Source of the DNA: Lutjanus erythropterus
Taxonomy: Eukaryota > Chordata > Actinopteri > Lutjaniformes > Lutjanidae
Direction: 5' to 3'
DNA: 64,000 bases
NCBI GenBank assembly: GCA_020091685.1
Contig: CM034607.1
Span: 30,254,831-30,318,830 of the forward strand
The number at the start of each line of letters is the position of its first letter. Positions within the stretch are counted from its first letter, which is position 1. This document shows, one piece after another, positions 37,461-50,200 of the stretch. The position numbers were made by a program, and so were the translations under genes. The notes under the pieces are model-generated. The model saw only the letters and a program-made list of their open reading frames with translations. It made no database searches and was not told where the DNA came from.

Positions 37461-39118
37461 GGTATAGTATGGAATAATTGGTATGGTTTTGCTTAAAGCC
37501 AATCACGGCAAGCAATTTAATGTGATGTGTCACTGGCCCATTCTGGCAAAAACTGCAACCCACACAGTCTGTGGTGTGGTGCAGTTGAGGGTGGCGTATT
37601 TGATGCAGTTGGCAGTACAGCATCCTGAGATACCACTAAAACATTCAAAAGTACGGCCATAGTACACGCCTGTGACATCTGATGAAAATAAATGCATAAA
37701 ATGTTTAATCATTATTTCAGGGGTGCTTCCATTCACACGATGAAAATCGAATGAAGTAAAAAGGTGTCATATGACATAATCTGGTAATCGGTTGCCCTTA
37801 TTGTTCATGAGTGATTAATTTTGCATGTTGAGACAAAGACAAAGCGACAAAAGAAAGACATAGTCTTGCAAGACTGACCAGGATCACGAGGCTGAGAGAG
37901 CCAAGAAGGATGAGTTGAGTTAAGGGTGTACTGCTCTGATTAGATGATAGGAGAATAGTACATTTGTGTGAAAATATGGATTGATTTGCAAAATTTGAAG
38001 CAGTGTCTCTCAATTACTGGATATTACATTTTGAAAAGAGTTGTCCCTTTCTAAATTAATTTACTTGACACACTAATCTCCTCCCATCATGCATCTGCAA
38101 AATTAAATTTGATTTCAAATCTTATTTTGATATTTTTATGTGTCGGTGCCTTTTAATTCAATGTCAGAACATTTAATCAGAAGCTGTTTGCTTGTCAGGA
38201 GCCAGATGGCAGCCATCATCTGCCCTCTGTTTCCTGAATGTGTGGATATTTTTAAATAAAGTTATGAATATTGAATTAGTGTGGTGGTAGGCACAGACTG
38301 TCCCCTTTTAGTGGGTGTCTGCACATCTTCTGGCTCTCTGAAATCAGGTCACTCCGTGGGTGAATGGGTGCTCACATGTTGGAGCCTGTGATGTTTATTC
38401 AGCCATAGATGCAGTTCATGTGTATCCAAGTGGCATCAATTGTCTGTAAGTTTAAGGGATTGCATGACATTTACTGTGCCTGTGGTTTCTGTTTCACCAA
38501 GAAACACGGTCAGGGTTTTCCCCTCAGAGTTCTGCTGCGTGCCAGCTAGCAGATTCTCACTTGTACCAAAACCTTCTTACCACTGCCAAAACAACATTGA
38601 ATTGTTGCTTTTCATGTCATGGTAACCCTTAAACATTTCATAACACTACAGATGTGGAAACGACTGCAACATTGAGTTATTAGAGGAAAGATGTTACACT
38701 TTAATTTGACTCTTTGACCAATTGTTGTCATGGTAAGGTGTTTGTGTGCTTGTATTCTTTGGGGGGACCAATTTGAGTTTGAGAACTGTTTGACAACTTT
38801 TATATAAACTGATCACATTTTGGTGAGTCCTTGCTTCTTCAAAGGGCCGTTTCCAGGTTAAGAATAGGTTTTAGGGTTTATGTTGAAGTAGCAGCTACGC
38901 TCTTGAGAATACATTATGTTAGAGAGTCCTCACAAGTATAGAAGTGTAAACTGTGTGTTGGTGCACACACAGTTGGTGCCACCTGCTTCTACCTGTGGCA
39001 GTAAAGTCAGACATCCAATGATAGTACAGATCCAGTTGTGGCATGTCTTTTTAGAGTTTGTGTGTGTTCTAACAGATTATGTCTGCTCATACCAGCGCAT
39101 ACCAAGATCTTAACATGT

Positions 39119-39121
<3 letters not shown>
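37461..39121. other. Intron segment without supported exons
   Basis: AT-rich DNA with no clear repeat or exon. Open frames at 37530-38013 and 38440-38625 lack any support. Confidence 0.35.

Positions 39122-39193
<72 letters not shown>
39122..39193. repeat. (AC)36 microsatellite
   Basis: Perfect AC repeat of 72 bp. Confidence 0.98.
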
Positions 39194-39195
<2 letters not shown>

Positions 39196-42100
39196 AATGT
39201 TTGAGGCTTTGAGTGTATTAGCCAACCTGTCTGTCCACAGCCTTGTCTGTCTGTCAATCTGTCTGTCGAGCTGTTGGCCTGTCAGGAAGGTGCTGTGTGG
39301 AAAGTTCCAATTTCCCATTTACTTGTCACCCTGCATGCCCAATATAAACAGCATGTTTTGCTGCCTGGTGATCTGATAATATGACATGTAAATTGAGCAT
39401 CCGTATCTACTTGACATTTACATTTCAGGCATTCAAAGCACTGTTGTTAACAGTGAGATAGCAGGTAATCATGGCCCGCTTGATTGTTGCCTTGCTCAAG
39501 GACACAGACATGCGATAGACAGTTTTTGATGATGTCTGGAGTCAGCACACTCATCTAGATTACAAGAGTCAGATCAGTGCCTTAAATGCTGGCTTAAATC
39601 GGGCTAGCAGAGACAACAAAACTTCCTGTCATGCCTGTCATGCTTTGGATTGAGTTTTTTTTTTTCCGTTTCTTTTGTTGAGTAGATTGAACAATCCCCT
39701 TTAATAAATTCTTCGAACTGTTGCATTAAGATACTGAGGAAATATCTTTTATTTTGTTATTTAAAACAAAGAGTTTAAGTATGGTATTAAGGTTCACAAT
39801 ACTGTCCTGCTGCCTCAGGCCAAGTCAGAGAGTCAATTGTGTTTGTCCTGCTCTAAACTGACGTGGTTTTAAGTGCCGCCCTGAGGAGAAGAGTGAGATA
39901 AAATCTGTCTTTTTAGGAAATGTCCCTTCAAGCATCAGATAACTCACATCACAGAGTATGTCTGACCATTGATCCCTCTTTGTGTCTGTGTGTCTGTGTA
40001 GGAAAGTAAGCTGGGATTGTCTGGTGTTAGTGAGTCAGTGTGTGCCTGTACGAATTAGGGCTGGGTATTATGGCCTAAAATGTGTATCACAGTATAAAGC
40101 ATGGGCAGTAACTGTATATGTCACCATATATTTGTTTTTCTTAAAATTTCAATCTGAATTCTTCTTCAAGTATAAAGCACTTACAACCACTGTTGTCTAA
40201 CATAATTTGGACATTATCATTTTCTGCTCATTGTCTGACTTTTTAAACCTAAACTATATCCATATAATGGAAGTTGCACCGGTCTTTTTTACAATTCCTC
40301 TTCATTGTGTGTACTGTGGTGAATTGTTTCAAACAAGCTAAACCAAAGCAGTCTATGCAGTCTGTTTAGCTTAGTTTGTCAAATATTTTTGAATTTGGAA
40401 AAGCTCTGACGTTACTGGTTCTTTTGTCTGTGCTTTTATCTAACTTGTGCTCATGCTGCTTTTTGGTCAAACAAAATGAGGGCTCTGCCACAGCATCATA
40501 CCAGAGGGCAAATTTATGCTTATTATTTGGTCATTGTGTGAAACTGTGCTTGGTGATCTGGGGATCTCCTAGCATTCTGCCACCTGATCTGCAGTTTCAG
40601 GAGTACTAACTGACAGTTTTCAAATGAGCTGTCATTCAAACACGAGTCTCTTGGTCTCTATCATTTCCATGCAATCTGTCTCTTTGGCCTCTCTTTCATT
40701 CACCTTTCCTCACTTGAGTTCTTTCACTCTCCTTAAGGATTATATGATGCTCTCTCTGAATCTCATTACTGCCTTTTTCTCCAGTCATTACTCACTGCCT
40801 CCTCTGTTATTTCCCTGAAGAGTCATCTTTCTCACTTTTCCCTTACAAAAGTTTCAAAAGTACATTTACATATCCCATGTCTCTCTCTGTGGTTGGACTC
40901 TGTTGGACTTTTTATAGCTTCCCCTTTGGTAACAGTAAATATTGTTAACTAGCTTGATAGCATCTAATTGCACAATAAATTTTCAGAGCCTCTAAACATT
41001 TTATATTTGTATTTAGACTGGAATGAATGTAATCTGACCAGACATTTAAATTTACGATCTAATGAGAGCATTTCTAGCTCTGTTTCTATTGCAGTAAATT
41101 AACACTTTCTTATAATGATAATTTCAGAGAAAAAAGTCACCACTGTTATGATCAGTTAGCAACTAAAATGATCACACTAGAAAAAAATGGTGTCTAGGTG
41201 TGCCTGTTTCTGAGGGGAAATCCTGTCTTGTTGTCTGTATGATTGTGGTTTGATGCTGGCAACAGTCGCGTGTCTCAAAACTCAGATGAATTCAGTCACT
41301 GTCTTCCTTGTCTGTTTTACTTGATGCCTCAAATGTTATCATTCTAATGGCTAAATTAGCCCTGATTCTGGACTTTCATACCATGGGTCACAGTCCTAGA
41401 TCTTACACTACCCAGCCATTCAGTCACTCCTGGTTTTATAAACTCTATTTTGGAGGCAATCTTACATTCATGGTGGGAAAAAATGTCAAGGCTGGTGTAA
41501 TGCAACATAGATCACTACTTTATTAAAGTCAACATGTTGTAAAAGTTGCTGTTTTGACACACCACCCATACTGCGGTGTAGATTTATTTTAGGAGAAATA
41601 CGCACAAGGTCTGTTTTTGTCCAGTGAGAAAGAAAAGGCTGTTTGTTCTCAATTAGGGCCGCCCTTCCCTTCCCATTCTTTGCCTGCTACACCAAAGCTC
41701 TGCAGGAGACTTAAGGTGCATTATGGGATAGAGTGAAGCTGTACTGCTCAGTAAAGTTAAAGAGCAGTAACTGTGTCAGCTAATACAAGGACATGGCTGA
41801 CAAAAGTAGAGTGTAATAAAAAGGATGAGATTAATATTATTATCAGATTTTATTATTAGATTTGTGTTGATATAAAATGTTATGACTGTAGACGAATAAA
41901 AGCCATAAAATAGTGGCTAATAAAAAGCCTTTGTAGCACAACGTATTACACAAAACCTCTAGCAGGTATAGTTACAGTTCTATCTGAACAGTTTTATTAT
42001 TATATTCTTAAATCAATATTTGAAAAATATCACAATTACTTCTGCAAAGCAAGCTAATATTTTACAACTGATGTGCTCCAGAATGTTAATAACTGCAATA

Positions 42101-42579
42101 AAAATTATGGTGTGATTTATTCACATTCCTGCCCTCACGTTGTCGGAATAGGCCTAAATAATGAATTCAAGTGTCCTGACAAGCTCTGATGTAGTCTTAA
42201 GATCTGTAATCAGACAACTTGATGTCATGAATGAACTGCTTTCATGTTAAAATTGTACTAACCATGACATGTACATATCACAGACCCTTTCCATGTCCAA
42301 ACCAGAAACACTATGTATGTCGATGCATAGCTACAATCTGTTCTGGTTTATGGGTTCCTCCTCTCTTTTGCACCCTATGGGGAGGTCAGAGGTCAGGCTC
42401 AGCTGCAGAACAGCTGGTAGAGATTCAGTGTCACGCTTGGGGACATTTCAGCAAGGCAGTAGCTTGATGAATCATAGGCCTGAACATGAGTTTTCCAGTT
42501 AAAGGACACTCACAAACTTACCCTGCTGTCCTGCTGTCACACCCACACTTCAGTTCATAGGACCAACTGACGATATTAC
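39194..42579. other. Intron segment without supported exons
   Basis: A possible repeat end at 40055-40105 ('agggctgggtattatggcct') resembles a familiar fish element. The remainder is AT-rich and featureless to me. Confidence 0.35.
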
Positions 42580-42714
42580 AGAAAAGGGGGAGAAAGAGGG
42601 GGAATGACATGCAGCAAAGGGCCGTAGGTGGGAGTCGAACCCATGGCCACTGCTGAGGACTCACAGCCTCAGCACATGGAGTGAACACTCTACCAACTAA
42701 GCTACCAGGCCACC
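42580..42714 (-). mobile_element. tRNA-derived SINE
   Basis: On the minus strand the element shows an A-box-like TAGCTTAGTTGGTAGAG (plus coordinates 42688-42704) and a B-box GGGTTCGACTCCC (42630-42642), the internal RNA polymerase III promoter of a tRNA head. It then runs into a body ending near 'gcatgtcattcccc', typical of fish SINEs. The spacing between boxes and the lack of a full cloverleaf argue against a functional tRNA gene. The tail is short, so it is probably truncated. Confidence 0.75.
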
Positions 42715-43892
42715 ATTATAGGCCTTGTCTTGATTGAGAGGGCAGCAACTCAGACACACACATAGTTTTCAATTTTTATTGCTTTTTTTTTTTTTTTGTT
42801 CATTCTTGTTCATCCAGAATTTCAGTGTTGGGTTCAGCTTAGTGGTCAGATCCACTCAAATTGTTAACAACAACATGATCATGTTGTACATGTTTAATGT
42901 GTTAGAGTTTTTGCTGCTATATCTTTTTCCTGCTGACAGTGAAGTATTCTTGCTCCACTGGACTCCTCCAGCTCTCAGGGATGAGTGAGCCTGCCGGCTC
43001 TGGGTTTTGCAGTCACACCAATCCTCTGTTCTGAATCAAGAAACTGGTCAACGTGAGGTTGAAATCACCCCATGGCTCCTCCAGAGATGTAGTTCTGTCA
43101 GTCAGAACCACTGTTGGTCTCCAGAGATTCATGGTTGCATTTACTGCAGCTACTGGCAGCACTGCAGTGATTTTTTTCTCTCCCCTTAGTTCTCTGAAGG
43201 GGTGAAACTGGTCTGCATTCTGGCTCCAGCATGGCTCTCTCTACTCTGCTGGCTCCCTCTGAGCGCTGTGGAGTGGGTGGGTGTGAGCCGAGCTAGATCA
43301 CAGCCCTGCACAGGGCGATTTCCCTTTCACTTTGTTCACATCAATAGGGAACGAGAAGCAGGGCAAAAGAGAGAGAGAGAGAGAGGGAAGGACAGAGAAG
43401 AGGGGGAGGAGGGGAGGTGAGAGCAACAAAGGCCAAGAGAAAGAAACAGAGGGGAAAGGAGGAGGGGAGAGGAGGGCACAGAGTGGTGGTGTTTGTCCGA
43501 GGCGAATGAATGAAATCTTTATCTCTGATGCAGAGGAGAGAAGGCTGCTCTCACGCATCTTCTCACTTTGGTTTTATAACTCCCTTTTACTCTTTTACTC
43601 ACTTTTACTCCTGTTAGTGTTGCCTCTCTTTGTTCTGTTCTCTCCCCTGTCTCTTATTCAAGTCTCTGTGCTATATTTCTCTGTATCTCTTTCTCCTCCT
43701 TCCCTATCCTTCCATTTCACCTATCCCCTTTGAACTCAGCCCCCTGGTGGAGGTCATGGAACGCTTTCTCCCTGTCTGCCATGTTTTACTTTTCCTGATA
43801 ACTTTTTTTTTAAAAAACACAGCCATAACCTCCTAGCTCAGCTACTACTACTGAGAAGCTGAATGTCATGAACAAGTACTGTGTCTCAGGAT
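42715..43892. other. Intron segment with a GA-rich and a pyrimidine-rich tract
   Basis: A poly-T run lies at about 42782-42797. A strong pyrimidine tract plus AG occurs at 43171-43199 (splice-acceptor-like), followed by GC-richer DNA, then purine-rich DNA (43365-43480) and pyrimidine-rich DNA (43560-43735). The signal-peptide-like frame after 43202 has no ATG start and is not called. Confidence 0.35.
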
Positions 43893-44242
43893 TAGGCCTG
43901 CAACTAACGATTATTTTCATTTTAGATCAATCTTCTGATTATTTTCACAAATTATTGTTTAGTCTATAAATGCCCCAAAAATTTGACAAATACTCATTGC
44001 AATTTATCCAGTCCAAAGTTACATCTTCAAATTGCTTCTTGTGTCCAACCAACTGTCCAAAAACCAACCATTTACTATCATAAATGTCAAAGAAAATCTG
44101 TAAATTTAAGAAGCTGAGACCAGCAAATGTTTGACCTTTTTGATTGAGAAATGACTGAAATGTTTAATTGATTATCAAATTAGTTGGCACCTAATTTTCT
44201 TTTGATCCACTAAATAATTAATCAACTAATCATTGCAGCTCT
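43893..44242. mobile_element. 'gctgcaa' family element, best short copy
   Basis: Left end 'aggcctgcaactaacgatt', right end 'aatcaactaatcattgcagctct'. Internal blocks 'ccagtccaaagttacatcttcaaattgcttcttgtgtcc' run without interruption, which is why this copy serves as the reference for the split copy at 10856-11435. About 350 bp, non-coding. Confidence 0.7.
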
Positions 44243-47200
44243 CCATGGGATACGCTGCTCCTGTGCATGTCCGTGTTTGCATCAGGGGATTTGACAAATA
44301 CTAGAATTACAACATATATCTGAATTAGTTGCATCAAATTTTATCTTCAAATTCAATCCTACTCACTCACTATTCTAACAAGCTAGGCGTCACCTGAGGA
44401 ATTCCTGTAATTAGATTTTTTTCCTCTCAAGTTACTAATTGAGATGGGATAAGATTCTTGTCTTTCCGACAGAAATTATATGAGCGGCCTTCGCCTGTTT
44501 CCCAGAAAAGTAGCTAAAAATGGGAGAATGAAAGCTTGAAATGTCTGCCAGAATGGTGTGTTTAGATGCAGACCTGGGTAAGCTTGTGAATTCATTGCTG
44601 TTTCCCTCACAACTATTGATGTTGAATGTGGTTTGCAGGACCCCAGCGTCTTCATGGTCGACCACTCAATAAATTCTCACCCTGTGGGAAACCTTGAAGT
44701 CTCACTTCAACTGATGCCTGAATGAGTCTTGGCATTAAAGGTTTGCTCTAAAGTAAAAACAGGTTCATTAGTGTTACATAATGCACACTTAACAGCATCT
44801 AAAGCAGGGAAAAGAACATTCCTGCTATACTTTGTCCACGTAGGCCCAGGATGTGCCAAAGGTCCACAAATGTTGCAGAATCAGTGCTGTGAGGTTCTCC
44901 TCCTCAGTCTGTGAATGGAGGCAGTAGAATATGGTACAATCTAGATGACATGTTGTATGCATAAACACAGGGTTAGTTGTAACATTGTTCTGAAATGTAG
45001 AAGTTACCCTGCATGGCAGCTTTAGATGGGATTACAATCACTTGTGTCTTAAAAACATTGAAAAAATTCTCTGTACACCTGAATGTGTTACATGTGTGCT
45101 GGAGGAAGGTGCAACTTTTTCAGTTGATTCCTCATGTAAAATGTATTTAATGGCTTTCTACAGCCCTCCTTAAACTTATTTTTGTGTTGGTGGAAGTTTT
45201 GTCTTTTGACTGCTAACAAATAACCTTGTCATATTTGACAGTATGTCATAAGCTATGCTTTCATTAAGAGAGAATGACTTACTTTTTCCTGCCATGATTT
45301 CAATACGCACACAGCACCAACCTCAGGTAGCAGCCAGAATCAGTCAGGTTACCATGTTTTCGTATGTTGTCATGTATGAAAAAGGCCAAAATGAACACTG
45401 TAGGGAGACTACTTGATTATTATAATCAAGTTATTTAACCTGCATTTGTACAGTATGATTGTGTCTCAACTTTTCTTGTTTCCACTGTACATGAATAAAA
45501 CTTAGTTTGAAACTTTTCTTTAGTACTTGTTCATGCAAAAGCAGTTTTGACAGTTTGGTTTATGCGTGTTTTGCGACACACCTTTGTATGATGCTAAACT
45601 GGAGTCAGTAACTATTCCTTTAAAAGTGTATGAATGACCAGAGGAGAAGATTGTGCATTGGAGGTATTATAGGAATGCAGGAAGGTGTTATGAGAGTAAA
45701 CGTTTGTGTAATGAGAGCTGCTGACAGTAGGAGAAAGTAGTGTAGAGGAATGCAGCCTGGCGAGAGATACCTAATAGTCTTAGCCTGTAATGTACATAAA
45801 GTCTGTGATCCAGGAAAAAGCTTCAGGAACTGTAATGAAAGAGGAAAATGGAAGAGAGTAGTTTGGCGCAGAGAGAGGATTTGTGAAAGAGGGAACAGAG
45901 AGATTGATAGGCATGTAGAGAAAGATGTTAGAGAAAGAGGGTGGGATGGAGAGGTAGTAGAAGAGAAAAATCTGGATATTAAGAAGGAGAGATCCACCAA
46001 GTGGGAGGGAGAGAAAATGGAGAGACTGGGAAGAACAGACCCGAGAGGGGAGGTAGAGAGCAGGAAAGGCACAGAGAGCAAGCGAGAAGTTGAACAAAGG
46101 CCTATTTTTGTACCATCCGTTTTGCAGCCATATGTAGCTCTCTCCTCCAGCAGCAGTCGCCTTTGTTATGTCTGAGAGTGAAAACCATCCCTCATGACTT
46201 GCTGAAAAATTTGGCTGCTTTACAGCCACGCTGATGCAGTGGTGAGATGTAATCACTTTATCATGCATGTATTAACACTGCTCATTCGTGGAATAAGTGG
46301 CTGATTCATTGTTTGAGGTTACTTTACATGGTGGAATGTAGTAGTATGGCTCCAGAGGCGACTTACTCTCATTTGTCTCCATGCAGACTGAAATTCTTTT
46401 TTCACTCAGAATGCTGAAACCAAAGCTGCAGTATGGATCCCAGGGTGCTTCGTATATGAGCACAATTTCCTGTATGCCACTTACAGTATATTAATAGTTG
46501 CCTCTGGTGAAAGTGCATATTGTTCATTCTCTGTTCTCTACAGTGAAGACATTACATGGACAGCAGGATATTACACACATAAACTGACCACTGCAATTCC
46601 CAATGAGCAAGAGGCTGCAGCTTTATCTCAGAGGAGAGTGCATTTAAAGAGATACTGCAGTCATTTAGTGTTCTGTGTCCATAAAGTCTGGGTCATTGAA
46701 GGGATTAAAAAAAAAGAATTTCCAATCTAAGGCTGGTCAAGTGCAATTTTAAAATAGCAGAAGCTGCAATTTTTTGATGTGTGGTAAAATGTATTGTGCT
46801 GCAGAGATGTCCTGGCCTACAAATCTTGTTCTCTAGATGTAAGAAAACATGTTTGTTTGGTACAGACAAATCTCACATCATGTTTTTGTCAGTGAAAATG
46901 AAAATTGTGATGCAAAAATGGTCATTTCTACTAATTGTGAATCACATTACAATCACAATATCGCTCAAAATAACAGCAATATAATTTTTGTGTAGTATTA
47001 TGCAACCTTAGTTAAAATCAATGCCGCATGATTTTTTTGTCCCTAGTATGGCTCAAGTAGGATCCTACACTCCCACATTGGGAAGGCCTTTTAGCTTACC
47101 AGGTAAAACTCTTTCAAACTCCATAACCCAATAGTTTTTGCTTGTTTTGTATATTTAAAATATTTGCATATCTGGAGAATATACATATGGAAACATCAAA

Positions 47201-50200
47201 CAACCCTAACAGTACAATGACAAAACATATGACAACACATAACAGAGGATGGAGGGAAATTTACGCTGCACTCCCTCAAACTACATTTCATGAGAAATGT
47301 TTTATGCACAAGTAGCTTTTTACTTTGAAAGTGTGCTGTGTGTGTCAAAACCTGTCTATCACAGAGGTAGATATTTCATTTTGAAATCACACTCATATAT
47401 GAGACATGGATGATGATGATTGGTTGATGTTATTCATTTGGTTTATAGCCAGATGATGTGGGAATGAAAAGCTTCCTTGTGCTTAAGTAAGTGATGATGA
47501 CTCGTCCAGATATTTTAAAAGGCAGGGGAGCTTATGTGAAAGAGGTCTAAACAGGTGTGTGGCAAGCCTAAATTCTTCCTCATGCCTGGATACAAGCCAG
47601 CAGAGCAACTGACAAATGCCCTACCCATCCTGAAAACATCCCTGGTAGCATTGAGTGAAGGCCGGTACAGGGATATTATATAGAGGGCGGAAGACATGAC
47701 GATGGATGTGAAGTGAAAGATTGATGAAGAGGGTGTGAGGTGAATGTGATATGTATGTCATGTGTTAGCCAGTTGTTGTAGTCTCTTGTAGCCCACCTGT
47801 CTCTCTTGGCACACCCAGTCTGCGATATTCCTGACGGGAGTTTCCCTACCAGGTCCTTCTGCTTCTAAACATGCATCTACTCTTTTACTACTGCCCTTTT
47901 CCTCTATCCTCCGTTTGACCAAAATGAGAAATGACAACCCGTACTGTACTTCTGCAGCTTATCAGCTTAAATTAGCAAGTGGGCTTGCTCTACAGAGGAG
48001 TGTCCCACCCCCTTTAGTCAAGATGAGTCATCCTTATTACAGTTCAGCAAAGTATGTCACTGGTATCTCCAGTCACAGGAAGTGATAATTCAGAATAGCA
48101 GCAAGTGTGCATTGAATTTTTGGTCTCACCAGTTTTTCAACAGTGATTTTCTGGTTATCAAAGTCCTCTAAAATTCACTGCTTTTATACACACACATTGC
48201 TGGACCATCTTGACTCCCTCTATGCTCTGCTGATTCCCTCCCACCCCCCACCCCCTGTATTCCCCAGCTGTTTGTGGTTACAGGGTGTGTCGAGGGTCTG
48301 CTGGGTGCAGTCCTATCGGAATTTGAATATTGTGCATTGAGTGACTGCTGTCACATTACAGGGTGTGGACGCATGCTGTTCCTCACTTCATGTAAAGAAG
48401 ATCTCAAAGGACAAATGGAGGTCTTTAATAAATTGTCCTGTGACATAAAGGAATAGATTTTGATTAAGTAGAAACAAAGAGATACAGAGAAATAGACCAG
48501 AAGACCAGATTTTGAATTCAGTATCAAAACAAGGACCAAGTGTTAGATTAATGTCATCATGTTGCCACCTCAACACAGCAACATTTCAATGGTAGCTAAT
48601 ATAGTAGAGTGAGAATTGGAGGAGGTGGGAGAGACAAGAGTGACGTTAGAAGCAAAGATTACATTTTCACAGTGGAAGCTGTTAATTCAGACTGAGTGAA
48701 TGACACAGTTTCCTTTTGCTCATGCTCTGGAAATAGCTACTTCTTCAGAGAGGGTTGACTTCTTCAGAGAGGGGACTTCCAAGCTCTTTTCTTACTGCTG
48801 AGTGTGGAGATGCTAGCACCATTCTGTAACTTTAGTGAACTTATAGCCCACTGCAGCCAGGGTGTGACCAGAGCGGGAGATTACTACCAACCGAACATGG
48901 ACAAGTATCTCTCAGTGACTGGAAACTTAATCTTCTTGGCCAGCCACTATCATCTTTGGAGAATCCTGCATTCTAAAAAAGCCCTGCATTTGGCAGTGGA
49001 ATAGTGAAAATGGCTGAATGCTGTCCAAATGTTCTTTCCTGGGTGCGACTGGTCTAATTTCCACAATCAAATGATAGCTTGTGAAATGAGAGAACAGTGA
49101 TACAATACAGTAGATGAGATAGAAGAAAGGAAGAAAAACTAAGGCACCATTTCATGAAGTTGCAGACATCGCTGTACAGAATCTGGTGTTTTTCATGTGT
49201 CATGAGTTTGCTGTAAATGGTGCTGATGTGATGGCTAATTTTATCAAGCTTCCCTCCATCCACACTCCTTTCTCCTCCCCTGTTCTCTTGCTTCCTCCAG
49301 CCAGGCCGTCCTGTGGCCTTTGTTCCACATCTAATCCTTGTGTCCTCTCTGCCTCTCCTCTTCCTCCTTTCTTTCTCCCCAGCTGCCTAGTTAGGCCTTT
49401 AAATGAGTGGTTATTAATTACACTCTAATGAAATGAGGAGCTTTCAGCTGGTCACTAGCTGACAGGCTCTGTGTGTGTACTCATTGCAGAAATCCTCTTA
49501 AAGCTTGACTGGAGTTAATGGTTTATTTGGCCTTTTAAAAAGATTTTTTACAGACAAGTGAAGTAGTTAGTAAAAACTGACCATGCCATCAGCCTCCTGC
49601 CTGCGCTTTTTTAGTTCCATGATGTGAAGCAAGAGTTTTTCTTTGTTATTTGTCTGAGTTAGTTTATCCTTTTCAGCAGGTCCTTCCTGCTACTGTTTAA
49701 GTTTATACTGTAGTTCCTTAGTGCTTCCTTTGATCATAACTGATGAATAATTACATTTGTATCTGTACAAGCTCTTCCAAGTCTTCCATTTACCTCAGGA
49801 AATGTGTACTGTTGGAAACACTGTCTCCATTTGGTCCATTAACTTAAGAGTACTTTGGTCCTCCTAAACAATCCTGGAGTGAATACTGATACTGTCTAAT
49901 GCTATATAAAGTTATGTCATTTTTAGGGCCCTAACAAGGAAATGTATACCATGTGTTCACCACTGGCATTGACTGCATAAATCTGTAGAGTCTGTAGTTG
50001 GATTTTTAACAGAAGTGAACAACCACAAAGGCTGACTGTGATAGACTGAGTCACATCTCTTTTTAAGCCTTGAGATCCTCTTAATAAAACATTTTTCAAA
50101 ACCAAGGAGTACATCGTATGAAAATCCTAAGTTCTTATTAATAAAACATTTGGCTTTGTATTTCAAAATGAAGGGATGTTTAGGATTTTTGTGAAGTCAC

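Noticed and set aside
42620-42714. Functional tRNA gene on the minus strand
   Set aside because: A- and B-boxes are present, but the segment between them is too long and does not fold as a standard anticodon arm, and it runs into a SINE body.
43200-43420. Exon with a signal-peptide-like N-terminus after a strong acceptor at 43199
   Set aside because: The frame starts with GTG, not ATG. Joined in phase 1 to the exon at 16266 it would hit a TGA within three codons. It then runs into a GA repeat.
45750-46175. Charged 141-residue open frame
   Set aside because: Its lysine/glutamate/arginine content follows a purine-rich tract. No splice sites or recognisable domain.
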